Positions 36,497 to 49,983 are shown, counted from the stretch's first letter. The stretch: 64,000 nt of DNA from Cephalotus follicularis (GCA_001972305.1 BDDD01000177.1:178799-242798), one strand, 5' to 3'. Notes: generated by a model not told the origin, from the sequence alone. A program made the numbers and translations.

Positions 36497-36964
36497 TATT
36501 GATGCAGAAATCATTTATTCAACAGTACCCCACGTGTAAGGGTTTGATTTGTTTGGAGAAACGCTGGAATCTGTCCGAGAAAGGGTGTTCGTTGGCTGAT
36601 TGGTAATCTCTACACAAGTGCAAGAGAAAGGTAGAAGGTCCAGGAGGTTGTTCTCCGGGGGACACTCCGACGCTCTAGTTAGTGATTGTACAGAGAGTAT
36701 TCGGTTCTCTTGAGTGTTAAAATGACTGACCTTTGTATTGATTGTGAAACTGATATTTATAAACCTCCCAGTGACTGATAAGCGTCTCATCAGGAGTTGG
36801 TTGCCCCTAAGAAAAATGCGTCAGAAATCTTGGCATTTCTCCTGATCTCCTCCAGATTTGGTGACTGTGGTGGCATACCAGTCTATAGATTAGGTGGCTG
36901 TGGCGACATATCAGTCTGTAGGTTAGGTGGCTGTGCCGGCGTGTCAGTCTATTTTCCCACATTG
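36497..36964 (-). mobile_element. Short LTR related to the Tat-type family
   Basis: Read on the minus strand it begins CAATGTGGGAAAATAG and ends GATTTCTGCATCAATA. These ends and an inner block (GGAGTGTCCCCCGGAGAACA, TCCTGGACCTTC) match the 1 kb LTRs, but the segment is only about 468 bp and lacks the CCTCGG-rich hairpin part. It lies 190 bp from copy 2 in the opposite orientation. No matching 5 bp duplication was found, so its boundaries are approximate. Confidence 0.7.
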
Positions 36965-37494
36965 ATGTGATGGTAGGCTACGTGCACAGGCCCTATAACG
37001 ATATCTGTCTTTTTTTCCTTGAGCACGTTAAGCTTAAAAAAAGATTTTTTTCATATCATTTATAATTAATAAAATTATTTTCGCGTTAATTTTAGGTTCT
37101 CCTGTTGTAAACTGATTTATTAAAACATCTCGTCCTAAAAAAAGGAAAAAAAAAAAGTCTTTATTGAACGGCCAAGATTTATCGAGTTTGTGCAGACATT
37201 GTAAAAGAGAAGGATGAGGTGGGATCCACCAAGCTGATGGATAAAGATGGAAAAATTGACTTGTCCAAGTGGTGAAAATTTTGACACCCAGGTCCCTGTC
37301 TCACTTTAAATAATAAAAAAAAAGAAAGACATTTTTTTTTATATAAACAAGCAACACCTCATATATGTCAACATATGTTACTCTCATAATTTATACATCG
37401 TAGAAGACATACATCTTTGGTTCTATGATGACCAAAAGCCCGGAAGTGACGTCAAAAATGAATTAAACTTGATAAATTTTAAAAGAGTAAGATA
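36965..37494. other. Intergenic sequence
   Basis: No gene or element recognised; moderately AT-rich with two A-rich runs. Confidence 0.45.
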
Positions 37495-37502
37495 TGCATG
37501 AT

Positions 37503-38035
37503 TAGAAATGCAACTGGTCCGGCCCGGTCCGGACCTTGGCCCAGACCGGTCGGGACCGGTGAAAGGCGGGCCGGTTCTTGAACCGACAGGTCGGTCCGGG
37601 CCGGATTGGTTCATTATTCACGTTGACGCGTATGAATAGCGTTAACGCGAACGTCATTTGTATTGACTTCATTTGCCTTATACGTTAACATCCAAGTTAC
37701 TGTCTTATTTTTGCATCTTTTGGTGTTGACGTCTTCATATTGGCGTTGACGCCAATAATACAATTTTTAGCACGTTGACGCCAATTAGTGTAGTCGTTAA
37801 CGAGAATCATCTTGAATAGCCCTGCACGTTGACGCCAATAGCCTAGGCGTTGACGCCAATAGCACGGTTCACCGTCCGGTCCGGTCCGGTTCAACGACTT
37901 CTAACACTTTGAACCGGTCCGGACCACACTCAAAAACCGATTTAACCACGGACCTACTACGTGACGCACGGTCTAGACCGATTCAAGGCCCAGACATGCC
38001 GGTTCAAGGCCCAGACGAGGCCACTTGCAACCCTA
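37503..38035 (-). mobile_element. hAT-type MITE with CCGG-rich arms (copy 2)
   Basis: 533 bp, ends TAGAAATGCAACTGG and CCACTTGCAACCCTA, flanked by the perfect 8 bp duplication TGCATGAT (37495-37502 and 38036-38043). Its complement aligns with the start of the copy at 8872-9533 (GTGGTTAAA, GGTCCGGACCGGTTCA), so the copies lie in opposite orientation. The centre has about six CGTTGACG motifs and several degenerate ones; the arms are CCGG-rich. No coding capacity. Confidence 0.92.
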
Positions 38036-38043
38036 TGCATGAT

Positions 38044-38601
38044 CATAAACTTGATTACTTAAACCACCTCAAAAAATTAAAAAAAAAAAAGAAGAAGAAA
38101 TAGATATTGAATAAAAAAAGTAATTGCATGAGTAAAGAATAATTGTTTTATTACCCATTGAGTAAAGAATAACTGACTTGACGCCCATCGCTTTCTCTGA
38201 CGAGCCCACGGATTGAGTCTATTCTCTTTTTTTTTTGTTTATTGAAATCTAATATTTTTTTAATTATATTATTTTATTATATACTTGTGGTGAAACGAGA
38301 TCTTGTAATTTTTTTTTATTGAAAATATAAAAGGATAAATAGGTTATATCATCCGCAATCCGAAAATTTAGTGTTTATATCACTTAACATTTTATATATG
38401 ATAAAATCCTTAGGTATCTACATTGAAACTAAAAGTTACATCGGAGACGTGAGAAAGAGATAAATACCATCAAAAAAATAAAAGTGTATTTATAGAAGTT
38501 TGTCTATTGTTTCGTTGAGAATTAAAAAAATTAACTATATTTTTATTCCTTAACATTTATAATAATTTACTGAATAAATATTCATCTATTCACTTTTCAC
38601 G
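38044..38601. other. AT-rich intergenic sequence
   Basis: No gene or element recognised. Confidence 0.45.
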
Positions 38602-38795
38602 AAATTGTCTTACATAATTTATGTACATTTCTCTCATTTTTTTTTCTTTTTTTTTTCCATTTTTTTCTAATTCTATTTTATCGTTCCCTTTTTTTTATAC
38701 AAAATTGTCTTACATAATTTATGTACATTTCTTTTTTTTCTATTTTTTTTCAATTTTGTTTTTCTAATTCCATTTTTTTGTTCCTTTTTTTTTAT
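38602..38795. repeat. 100 bp tandem duplication, pyrimidine-rich
   Basis: AAATTGTCTTACATAATTTA followed by TGTACATTTCT occurs at 38602 and again at 38702. Each is followed by poly-T with CCATTTTT and TTCTAATTC pieces, giving two units of about 100 bp. Confidence 0.8.
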
Positions 38796-39028
38796 GGAGC
38801 CTTATTTGTTGATCACCAACTATCATTTTTTTATTATGTAAGATCTATTATTATGTTATTTGTTAACAAAGGAGGGGGAGTTACTAGAGAATGGGGAGCA
38901 TCACCATCACGACGTAACTCGTGGAAGGAGTAACCACAATACGAGATACCTCCAAATAAGACACAAATAGTAATTCTATTAAATTACCACCATTTAGAGA
39001 ACTAAAAGACTCAAACTTAGATATATTA

Positions 39029-41676
39029 TGTGACGCCCGGACCTAATCCCGCTGGAATCCGTCGCGCCCGCTACGAGGCCAAGCCTCCCATCAGAGACTC
39101 ACATCGTAGGTTCAGCAGAACAGATATTCAGAAAATACATTTATAAAAGAAAATCTCTTCAAAACATAAAGAAAACAGAAAAGTTCCTTGAAAAACTTGA
39201 AAATAATTCCAACTCTTAAAATTTTACGAAAATCGGGCATGTAACATTCGTTTATAGGACTATGCCCCCTGTAAATAAAAACACAGTTTTATAAATTCAC
39301 ACTCCCGAAGGAGGAAACAGTTTGTAATGGGCTCAGCCCTCAACAGACCACACTCCCGAAGGAGGAAACAATTTATAAAATGGGCTCAGCCCTCTGCAGA
39401 TCATAATTTAAACAGAAAACAAGAAATGGGTTGGGTTCTGCCTCAACCATATTATCAAAAACTTAAAACATGATTAGGGTTCAACCCTTTTTAAACAAAA
39501 CCAAAAACAGTTATATATGAACATATAAGTAATGCAGAATTTAAAACATTTATGCAATGATGGTATGCATGTTTTGACTCTGGTAGTATGCCCTTTATAT
39601 GGTCTCACCTCAGCAGACAGACAGACTCCAGCTGACAGAGCTCAGCAGACTAACTTGTCAGAACTAAAAACAGAAAACAGAGGAGAGGGTTAGTCCACAG
39701 GACTAGTGAGATGGAACAAAAAGACTCCGTAGAGTTTTGCTCGCATATAAATATCTTTGCAGAAAAGATATAACAAACAATATAAAACTGAAACAGAGTT
39801 TTCAGAAACAGAAATCCAAATACAGCATTTGATTTATAAAACAGATATAAAACGACTTAAACAGAATATAAAATCAAAACCGATTTAAAAACCGGTATTT
39901 CCAGAAATCAGCAGAAACACCCAGATCAGTTCTTTCAACCATATTTAAATCCTCAGATTTTTCATACATATAAATGTAACAGAGTTAAACATATATAAAT
40001 ACATAGAGATGCCATGGGTCTACTAGGTAAGGTTGACGCCTGGGCCCCGTCGGGCCGAACGTCCAGCAGAAATAGTGGCAAGGACACCGTCGTGTCCAAG
40101 CATCAGCAGAAGGTCATACACGTGTAGACAAGCCTCTCATGGGCATCAGATACATATATATATATACAATACCGAGACCGCCATGCATCTAAACATATTT
40201 AAACAGATTCAGCAGAAAACAGAATTTCAGAATTTCAGAATACAGAGACTCATCCGAATCATCAAAATAGATTTCAGATATCATCGTCATAAAAACATAT
40301 TTAAAACAGATTTAAATAGATAGAGGAATCATTTTCCTCATCGTCTACAGATATACCAGAAAGTAGTGTCATAGTATGACTATAGCTGTGCGAGCATTTG
40401 AAAACAGTAAATGAAAGTTTCAGACATTAAAAACTTCAACAGATTTCAGAACAGAAACAGATTCAGATTTCATTCATATACGGAAAGCAAAACGTAAAAC
40501 GTTTGAAACATTCAAACCATTAAAAGCATTTCAGAAATAAAAGGTTAAAGAAGGCGTTCCACTCACAGTACAGACGAGCGAGTCCCTCGACTGGTCGCCT
40601 CCATGGCCGACCACAAAGGCAGGATCCTCTGCCAACAGACAGACAGACAGATAGACAGCAGACCATCAGACTCAAACATGCACAATATCGTGCAATGCGT
40701 AATGCAATGAAATGCGTGCAGATGTCAGAAAATCATAACGACCTATACGGTCGACAGAAACAGAATTCCGATTATTTAAAACATCTTTTAAAACTCTTAT
40801 TAAACACTCTTTCGAAATCATTAAAGTAAGTCCGAAATCATTAAAACTAGTCCAAGTGGTCGTCCAGTTTATCCAATTCGAGTCATATAAGCAATTCAAG
40901 TTCATATGCACCAGAAACAGATACAGAAATGCAGAAAACAGCGAAAAACAGAATTAACGGAACAGAGTTCGGAATTTACCGAAAGTTGATGAAACGGAGC
41001 ACTGAGTCAGAATCCCGCAGCGGAACTGGAACGGATCACATCACCGCAGAGAACGGAGTCCGAAAACATGTCCGAAATTTCTCGCCGGAGGGTCCCCCTT
41101 GCCGTGACGACCACCGGAGGCGCCGGAACGAAGGAAAACGGCTGCGGAGGGAGAAGTGCTCGCCGGGCGCAAACAGCGCCGTTTCCGGCGTCGAGGCTGG
41201 GACCGGTGTGATCGGGAGGTGATGGCGGTTTGACCCATACCCTCGCCGGCGTCAGATCGGCTCTGACGCCGACGACAGGAGCAGAGAGAGAGAGATCGGG
41301 AGAGAGGAGAGAGAAAGCGGGAGAGATGGGAGAGATGGCAAAAATGAGCCAAAAATGACATTTTTCGTATATATTCAACCCAAAACGGACTTGGTTTTTG
41401 TCCAGAATTTAACCGTTACGGACAGAAATTGAATGTTTAGGACATACAACTTGGGCTATTTTTCCGAATCAACAGTCATTTCAGAAAAATATCATTAAAT
41501 TTTACGGAAAGGTAAATCAATTTCTTATGCAGAAAACCATCAGAATAAAATCGTAAAAATTTTAATAATGTCATGATGCATATCATGAATGCCAGAAAAC
41601 AGATTAACAGACCGATAGACAGACAGAAGCCACGTAGGCTTACAGACACAGACCGTACAAGGACACGGATGTCACA
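39029..41676 (-). mobile_element. 2.65 kb solo LTR, probably chromoviral gypsy (copy 1)
   Basis: TGTGACGCCCGGACC to GATGTCACA, flanked by the perfect duplication TATTA (39024-39028 and 41677-41681). It aligns over its length with 49984-52871. The terminal signature and size suggest a Tekay/Del-type LTR read on the minus strand (TGTGACATCC to GGGCGTCACA); that orientation and lineage are inferred. It contains a tandem pair with CACTCCCGAAGGAGGAAACA and GGGCTCAGCCCT near 39300-39410, an (ACAG)n stretch near 40630-40655 and a GC-rich block at about 41080-41280. No internal region. Confidence 0.88.
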
Positions 41677-41706
41677 TATTATCTCAATGATCATGTGCTC
41701 AACCAT

Positions 41707-42424
41707 TAGGGATGGTAATTATATTCGTAAAAATGAGTATTTGACTATATCTGTCCCATATAGGGAGGAGATTACCCACAAAAAATAGGGACAGGGACAG
41801 GGACAGGGGACGGGAATCTTTAGGTACCCGACAATGGGGATGTGAAGGGTACAAATATAACTTATCACCCTATTATCCCCGACCCTTCCCGTCCCGTTAT
41901 TAAGTTTCTAAAATATATTTAAATTTCATTTTCATTATATATATATATACCAAAAAGCCCTATTTTTTTAGATATTAGTATATTATTATTATTACTGTGC
42001 ATGGCAGCCATAAAGTCACAATCTTTAAATCTCTATTTCCTTTCCTTACGATTGTTGAATCAAGGAATGCCATCACCACCCACCAGGTAATATATTTAAT
42101 ATTTAATCTCATATCTCTCTCATGATAAGAAGTGATATAATAGATTGCAAAAATTAGTTTCAAACTTACGATACTCTCTTGTTGGGTACCCACAATTTGT
42201 TTAAAATATTATGTTTGTTTTATATTATTAAGTATTGTATTATGAGAATAGTAAATTTTCTCTATGAACGGGGAGAGTACGAGTATTAATAAGTCTTCAC
42301 GGGGACCGGGATCTTTAACAATACCTGTACGGATGTATAGAGGGTATGAGAAAAATAAACAAAAAATAGAGACAGGAACATGGACTATGATATTTTTACC
42401 TGACCCTCTTCATTGTCATCACTA
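41707..42424. repeat. Probable hAT-type MITE remnant
   Basis: The left end TAGGGATGGTAATTATA and the complement of the right end TAGTGATGACAAT are imperfect inverted repeats. The interior has GGGACAGGGACAGGGGACGGG and GGGGACCGGGATC near the two ends, so the element folds back. The flanking 8-mers do not match. Related sequence is at 20634-21045. Confidence 0.5.
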
Positions 42425-44367
42425 ATCAGGTTAGACACCTATCCCCAACTATCAATATTTTAGTTTAACGCGGTCATCTAAATTTCACACCTAAAAGTCT
42501 AATTTTATTGATATATTAACTAACCACGATGAAGACACGAGATTAATTGATAAAATAGATAATAATATAAATGGACAATTATACACAATTTTGTATTGAC
42601 CCAAAAAAAAATCACTCTTTTTAGAAAAAGTTGAAAGGGGTGATTTTGAAATTTTATTTTGGGTTTTGAGATTCACATGAAGATGGAAAATATCATTCTA
42701 TCATCTAATTTCCAGATTCTTTTTTTTAATAAAAGTTTACAAAAAAAGAAAAAGTACCTTATTCCATGATAGATACATGTCAAATATGGTGGATGAACTT
42801 TAAACACTAATAAATATTCCAGCCCTATAATATAGAATTTCGAAAATTCCATTGCCCAACATGAGCTGTTGAGCAACCCTATATTCATTGAGAGATATTT
42901 GTAAGCATTTAAACATCAAACATCATATGAATATCTAAGTCAATACTATAAAATCACAGAAGTCTTTCATAAAAATAAAATCACGTAAATTTAAAAATAA
43001 ATAACAAAATAATTATTAAGTGATTGTACATTATTTTTTGATAGAAAAGATAGTTATTCATTAATAAACAAAAAAAAGTCAGTATAACCAACAATTTGCA
43101 TACATAAAGTGTGCGAAAGCACAACGACAATGACACAAAAAAAAAATTATAAAAAATATTAAATTATAAATCATTCTTAGATTTATATTAAGAAAAGTGT
43201 CGTCTGAAAATACCATTGTCCGAAACTTTATCATCCCATGTGATCGTGTTAATCACAAATAATATCATTAAAAAATGATCATAAGCAGTTAAATAAGACT
43301 CTACGATTCGCATCTGATTTGAAGAATCACTTGATTATTGGTAAACTAAGTTTTACGATCTAAAACCATAAGAAAATATTTGAAGAAGATTTGATAAAAA
43401 ATAGAAAATGAAGCGACTAGAGCTTTTTTTCACAATTAGTACCGCAGTTTGGAGTTGGTAATTATAAGTTATTGTACTAATTGTTTATGTGATTTGTGCA
43501 TAAAATACATCTAATCACTCACCGAACAAAAAGATAAATCACGAGTTATTTTTGTGGATGATACTTGATGTAGCAATCAACAATTCAACATCACCCATTT
43601 GAGGCGTTGGAGACTTTTTTTTTTTTTTTTGGCCTTGTAATCGATCTAAGCCAATATAATACCAAGAGTAATGTTATATTTTTTAATTCTTTTATTTAAT
43701 TTTTTGGTGAATGGTATGATATTGTTTAATAGACGACACGTGTTATATACGTTACTGATTTAGATTTACACATATATTATTATTTATATATTATTTATTA
43801 AGCAGTATTACATAATTCATAAATAAATAAAAAAAACAATTCGAAGCGTTCAGTCTCTAAATGGATATATAGAGTATAAATGTTGGTTGTTGAATTGCAA
43901 TGTATATAATTAATACTTCGTTTTTACTTTTCTCATGTAACTTTCCGAAGTCCTATTATGTAAGGAAAACGACTAAAAAAAGTTATCAACATTAGTGTAT
44001 TTGACAACTAAGAATGATCATTTGCTTGTTAATATTTGATAGTAAATTCATGATTTAAATTTTATAATTCTAATTAATTGTTTGATTTAATATTTTATTT
44101 ATATGCTATATAAAATTTTAATTTTTAAATTTATTGAATATCTCTCATTACTATTTTATCATTGAACAACTATTTTAACGTTACATAATTATCTCATATA
44201 TAATAAATGAATAATTTATTAAGTTAGTATCTATGAATATTTGATAGATTTGAAAATAAATATTCATAATTCACATAAAAATCAACACTAAATCTAAATA
44301 TTAAATTTACAAAATAAAAATTATAATTTCACATAAAGGTGACAAGTAAACTATGAGAAACCAAAAG
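42425..44367. other. AT-rich intergenic sequence
   Basis: Nearly 2 kb of AT-rich DNA without a supported gene, RNA or bounded element. Poly-A and poly-T runs (e.g. 43616-43632) are the only obvious structure. Confidence 0.5.
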
Positions 44368-44381
44368 AAAAAAAAAAAAAA

Positions 44382-44413
<32 letters not shown>
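44368..44413. repeat. Poly-A and (AAAG)n microsatellite
   Basis: A run of A followed by about eight AAAG units, ending AAAGAGG. Confidence 0.95.
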
Positions 44414-44833
44414 GGAATTGGTGAAAGTGAAAGGGTATCGATTGCCCCAAATCAAAGGCAAAAGGAAAGAATCACCCACCACTAACGATTAAGACTTGTG
44501 CAGATTCCTAATCCTGAGGGTAAAATGGCAGCCACCCTCTCCTTTGACCTTGGGTGGGCAGCCTATAAATCGAAAACAACTTGGCAAGTTGAGGATATCT
44601 TCACATACACGGCAAATTTTTGTGTACTTGAATCCCAAATGAAAGTTTATGGACAAATTTTTAAATGCATCGGGGGCATCACGAAGTTTGTGCATTAGTA
44701 TAATAAAATATCACCATCTACACATTAATTAATTATTTGATTTTTGTTTATCTAATAAATATTACATAATTATATATTATTGGCTTATTATTTAACTATA
44801 CGGTCTCCCGAGTGCATATAAAAATATCTCAAA
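44414..44833. other. Intergenic sequence with two opposing short frames
   Basis: Frames of 66 and 68 codons on opposite strands (44489-44698) overlap almost exactly; neither resembles a known family. Nothing else is supported. The target duplication TTTAT of copia-3 lies at 44834-44838. Confidence 0.4.
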
Positions 44834-44838
44834 TTTAT

Positions 44839-45067
44839 TGTTGAATATTTTTGTATTTAACTAATATGTTTTAATATAAACTCAATAAGTGAAGGCCTAA
44901 GACTTGAGCCTATCTAGATTAGAGCTCATAATAAGATGAGACCCTAGTATAAATATAAGTGTGCTAGCTGGAGACAACACTACGGAGTATTCCCAACTTG
45001 ATACAAAGGGTATAATGCTTCAAGCCATACACACTTACCTCTCTTAATACAGATAAATACCTTAACA
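44839..45067 (+). repeat. 5' LTR of copia-3
   Basis: 229 bp, TGTTGAATATTTTTG to CCTTAACA, with TATAAATATA near 44950. Pairs with 53376-53604; the differences are scattered single bases. Confidence 0.93.
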
Positions 45068-45869
45068 ATCTTAAAGTATTATCAGTGCTCTATATCCGAT
45101 TTCGAGCGGTTATTGGTATCGTTGGACGTCTCGTTTTGCATACAATCTGACTGTTCCACGACAGGGACAGTTTGGTCATTAATTCACGACAGGGGCAAAA
45201 TGGTCCAAAAGTCACTTTTTGTTCTGGCCACCGTTTGAGTCAAATGAGGTACGGATCTGGTGTGCCCCGACGAGAGGAATCTGCCGGTGGTGTTGGATTT
45301 CAGTTCCGGTGACGGTATCGACCAGAACGGCGACCTAAAGCGTCGGATTGCCGCAACCTTTGCTCTCCTATTATGGCCACCTCCGTTGACGTCAGAGACT
45401 CGGGATGGTCGGGTTGTATTCGTCGTTCCACGGTGGTTCTTTTGCTGGAGGTGCGGCGTCGAACCGTGACCGGATGGAGGAGTTTGGTAGAGACAGCCGC
45501 CACCGGTTGACTTGATTTTCCGGTCACCGGTGACGTCAGTTCAGGCAGATGAGAGTCGCGGTCGACTCCTGGAGTTCCGCCGGTCCGTTTGTGAGGTCGA
45601 TGTCTCCTGTCATCATCGGAATCGCCATCTTCCATTCTTGGCCAACCTGCTGCGTCAACGTCGAAGGAAGAAGGAGAAGCATGCGCGTGGCTTTCACGCG
45701 CGCGTTGCTTGTGACTGCTGGATTTGGGCGCCTGTGGCGCACGCGCCAGGCAGTGAGAGTGAGGTTGTTTTGCTGATTTTCAGACTTTGAGGCTCCATTT
45801 GGTTGCTGTTTCTGCTGAAAATTCAGGTGCACTCTTTCTAATTATTATTTAATCTATTTATTTACTGAA
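45068..45869 (+). other. Leader of copia-3 between LTR and gag
   Basis: About 800 bases holding the degenerate primer site (45077-45088) and a GC-richer part (about 45230-45770). Overlapping frames on both strands there (for example 45300-45635 minus and 45512-45790 plus) lack family similarity and look like shadows of GC-rich untranslated RNA. It ends at the gag ATG at 45870. Confidence 0.6.
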
Positions 45870-48800
45870 ATGGATAAATATATTCCCGTTGAGATGGTTA
45901 AATTACAATCGTTTGGTGGGTCAGAGTATAACGCTTGGAGGGGTAAGACTCAATTCGGGTTGAAATCCAATCAGATATTCTATACTGTTTTGAGTATTTT
46001 TTCTGACAGTACTGAAGATATTTTTGAATCTCAACGGTTAAGTGATGAAGACTACTGTAGAGATTACTTGTTGAATTGTTTATCAGACTGTCTTGCAGAA
46101 ACCTATAGTAAGTTTAAGACTATTAAGGAAATATGGGACAATTTAGACGCTCAATTCTGAAAAGAGGATGAGCTATCTAAATTTCACATAGTGGATAAGT
46201 TCTTAGATTTCACGTTCCATGAGGACATGGAAATCACTCCTCAAGTTACCGATTTCGAGAATTTGAGGTCAAAGATAAACAATAAGAATATTGGTGTGCC
46301 TAGTGCTGACACACCACAGAAGGAAGCTCACATGCTAGTGGGCAAGTCTGAGCCTCGCAAATTTATTGCAATGATGACGGTTGGCAGGACCAGCGCTTCT
46401 TCAGAGTGGTGGTCAGACACTGGAGCTACTTGTTATGCAACCAATAACAAGAGTCTACTGACAGAGGTCGTTGCTACGAAAGAGCTGTTACAGTGGCTAG
46501 TGGGGCCGAGGCACTCGTGACTCACACCAGTACTGTAAACCTAGTCCTTTCTTCAGGTAACATTCTTACTTTAAATGATGTTAAATTGGTGCCTTTGCTT
46601 AATAAGAATTTAAATTCTATTAGTCTTTTAGACAAAGCTGACATGTGCACTTCTTTTATGAACAGTAGAGTAACTTTATCTTTTAATTATACTTATTTTG
46701 GTTGTGCATTTCTGATTGATGGTATGCATAGGTTGAGTTTAGCTGATGAGACTATATGCCATATGAATTCAACATTAATTGATCCTAAGTTATTACATAA
46801 TAGATTTGGACATGTGAATTACAGAAAAATGTTACAATTGGCTAAAACTCATAATATACCATTAAATACTTCCATTCAATTTAACAGATGTGAAGTGTGT
46901 GCTCAAACTAAGATCACTAGAAAACATTTTCAGTCGGTTTTTAGGAGTACACAACTTCTTGAATTGATACATTCTGACTTATGTGATTTCAAAAGTTTCA
47001 CAACTCGTGGAAGTCGGAAGTATCTAATGACTTTCATAGACTATTTTTTAAGATATTGTTATGTTTATCTGTTAAAATCGAAGGATGAAACTTTTGAGAA
47101 GTTTCAAATTTTCAAAAATTGTGTAAAAAATCAATTAAACTTGAAAATTAAACGATTTAGGAGTGATAGAGGAGAAGAATACACAATCACAGAGTTCAAA
47201 AAATTATGTGCCTCTCAGGACATAATACTTGAAACTACTACTCCTTACTCACCCCAATCAAATAGCATAGCTGAACGTAAGAACATGACATTAACAAAAA
47301 TGTTAAACTCCATGTTATTGACAGCTGGCATGCCTACTTCCTACTAGGGGGAAGCAGTTATAACTGCTAATCACATTATGAACAGATTGCCACACTCTAA
47401 GTTAAACTCCATTCCTTATGAATTATGGCATAAACATCCTTGTAGATATGACACTCTCAAGACTTGGGGCTGTATTGCTTATGTCGAATACAAGACACTA
47501 GGAGACCTAAGGTGGGAACTCAAACCAACACTTGTGTGTACCTAGGTTACGCAGAAGATAGTGCTGCAAACAGGTTTTTGGATCTATCTACCAATGCGAT
47601 TATAGAATCTCGAGATACTATTTTCTTTGAGGATAAGTTCTTAAGAGATCATGGTTTAATTGTACCTAGCTATACAGTGGAGGTTAGCGAATCTGAAATT
47701 GGTCCTTATGAAACTAGTTCCACATTGATTCGTGCATCAGTACCTGTGAGAATATCTACAAGAGATATAGTACCCAAGAATTTTGGTGAGGACTTCGTCA
47801 CTTACCATCTGGAGGATGATCCATCTTCCTACAAGGAAGCTATGAGATCTAGGGACTCTTTGTTGTGGGCAAAAGCCATTGATGATGAAATGAGCTCTCT
47901 GTTGCAAAATCACACATGACAGTTAGTTGATTTGTCAAAAGGGGCTAAAACTGTGGGTTGCAAGTGGGTTTTGAAGAACAAACTCAATAGTGATGGATCA
48001 ATAGCTCGGTATAAAGCACGTTTAGTAGCTAAAGGCTATACACAACATAGTGGGATCGACTTTTTTGATGTCAATTCACCTGTGTGTCATCTATCCACTA
48101 TACGTATTCTTCTTGCTTTGACATCTATTGAGCACTATGTGGTGCATCAAATGTATGTAAAGACAGCTTTCCTTAATGGAGAGTTGACTGAAAAAATCTA
48201 CATGAACCAACCTGAGGGGTTTGTCATGGAAGGTTTAGAAAATAAGGTCTGTAAACTGAACAAATCCTTGTATGGTTTTAAACAAGCACCTAAATTATGG
48301 CATCAAAAATCTGACAAAGTAGTAAAGAGCCATGGTTTTCAAACTAGTTACTCGGATAAATGCCTTTACTTTCGTTTTGTGTCAAATAAGGTTGCGATTA
48401 TCTGCTTGTATGTCGACGACATGTTGATTCTTGGTTCTGATTTCTCTTTAGTGAGTGACGTGAAAACCACTTTGGCGAAGGAATTTTCCATGACAGATCT
48501 TGGTATGGTTAACACCATTCTTGGTATGAAAGTAAGTTTTGAAAGGCAAGTCATCTCCCTTAGCCAAACTCATTACATTGAGCAACTACTTTCTACTTGG
48601 GGATACAGTGAGTGCAAACCTATTGAAACACCATGTGACTATAATAAGAAATTGAGCCCTAACGACTGTGCCAGTGTGAATCAGTTAGAATATTCTAAAC
48701 TGATTGGTAGTCTCATGTACGTTATGAGTTGCACTAGACCAGATATAGCCTTTACAGTTGGTATGCTGAGTCGTTTCACTAGTAATCCTAGCAATGAGCA

Positions 48801-49308
48801 TTGGGATGCCCTTACGAGGCTGATGAGATACCTTAAATGTACTAAAGATTATGCTCTATGCTACTCTGGTTATCCTCCTACTATGGAAGGATATTCTGAT
48901 GCCTCTTGGTGTTCAGATATTAGCGATAGTAAGTCTACCAGTGGATATGTGTTCACTTTGGGTGGAGCTGCTGTTACATGGAAGTCCAAAAGACAAAATT
49001 GTATTGCATTATCGTCTATGAAATCAGAACTTTATGCTTTAGAATCTGCAAGAGAAGAAGCAGAGTGGATAAAGAATCTAACTATGGACATTCCATTGAC
49101 CCGGCTAAAGATTAACTCTTTAAGCATAATCTATGATAATCGAGCTGTAGTCCAAGTCGTCAAAAACTCACTCTTTAATTGTAAGAGGAGACATGTGAGA
49201 CTGAGACATGCATTATTGAATTATTTTATAGAACGTGGGGTTATTGCTTTGGTCGATGTGAGATCGAAGGATAATATGGCCGATGCTCTCACAAAAGGGT
49301 TTGAATAA
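45870..49308 (+). pseudogene. copia-3 gag-pol polyprotein, broken
   Basis: Gag starts at ATG 45870 (MDKYIPVEMVKLQSFGG) and stops at 46158; a second piece runs 46191-46520 with the protease motif DTGATCYA near 46416. No zinc knuckle is seen between them, so part of gag has probably been lost. After a frame change, 46493-47347 encodes the integrase zinc-finger part (HNRFGHVNY...CEVCAQTK) and integrase core (HSDLCD, SDRGEEY); it stops at 47345. 47464-47919 is the integrase C-terminal part. 47932-49308 is a long open frame (458 codons) with RT, including intact YVDD at 48409-48420, and RNase H to about 49300. This RT-RNase H part has no stop and is the best preserved pol segment in the window. 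Confidence 0.92.
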
Positions 49309-49983
49309 AGATCGAATATTTAAAACAGTAGGGGAAATGTAATTAAAGACTATGTAGATGTGTCTTAACCTACATTCTCTAATATTGTTTTAAAATATCG
49401 AATCTTCCTTTGTTGGTCAAATAGGATAGACACTTGTTTATATGTTTCATCGATGCTTACAGTTGTCAAAAAATCTGAGTGAATAGGTTGTCTCATTCCA
49501 AACTTGATGAAAATAGCATATCTCACTTAAGATGTCCTCTTTAGGAAGGTTGTCTCATTCCAAACTTGATGATACAGCTTAACTGAATTTGGATAGTCCT
49601 CTTTGATTAAATTTTCCCATTCCAAACTTGATGTAAGACAATTTAGCCAAGAAGGATTAGATGACTGTGACATTCCAAATTGAAATATGGAAATGGTTAT
49701 TTGCGAAAAAACCCTGTTTTGGTCTTATTCTTAATTGAAACTTGACAGTAATCGGTTCTTTATAAAATAAACTATTTTGATCTTTTTCTTAATTGAAACT
49801 TGATACTGATGCTTATGAGTTTGATATTGATGCTTTGATGACATTGATATATATTTTCAGCCTGTTGATATGATGCTAAGTTTTTCTTGGTAGAACTAGA
49901 TATTATTATGGTAAATTACATAGATGATTGAATTCATTTTACATGAAATTCATATTTTGTGATTTATAGATTATGGTGAAAAT
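49309..49983 (+). other. 3' untranslated part of copia-3 before the nested LTR
   Basis: Non-coding, AT-rich. Contains the 62 bp repeats listed separately and two GAAACTTGA-containing pieces (TTCTTAATTGAAACTTGA, near 49728 and 49786). AAAAT at 49979-49983 is the left duplication of the nested LTR. Confidence 0.7.
49487..49660 (+). repeat. 62 bp tandem repeat in copia-3 3' region
   Basis: TTCCAAACTTGATG occurs at 49496, 49558 and 49620, exactly 62 bases apart. The first two units also share GTTGTCTCA and all have a related AAG/GTCCTCTTT-type spacer. The same motif, TTCCAAACTTGATAC, is in the 3' LTR near 53539. Confidence 0.88.

Noticed and set aside
36497-36964. A 5 bp duplication around the short minus-strand LTR
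   Set aside because: TTTAT on the left and ATGTG on the right do not match for any reasonable choice of ends.
45300-45790. Possible gene in the copia-3 leader
   Set aside because: Frames overlap on both strands, none has a recognisable domain, and the interval lies between primer site and gag as expected of a leader.
49487-49660. CRISPR-like regularly spaced repeats
   Set aside because: Only three units, in the untranslated part of a plant retrotransposon, with related rather than unique spacers.
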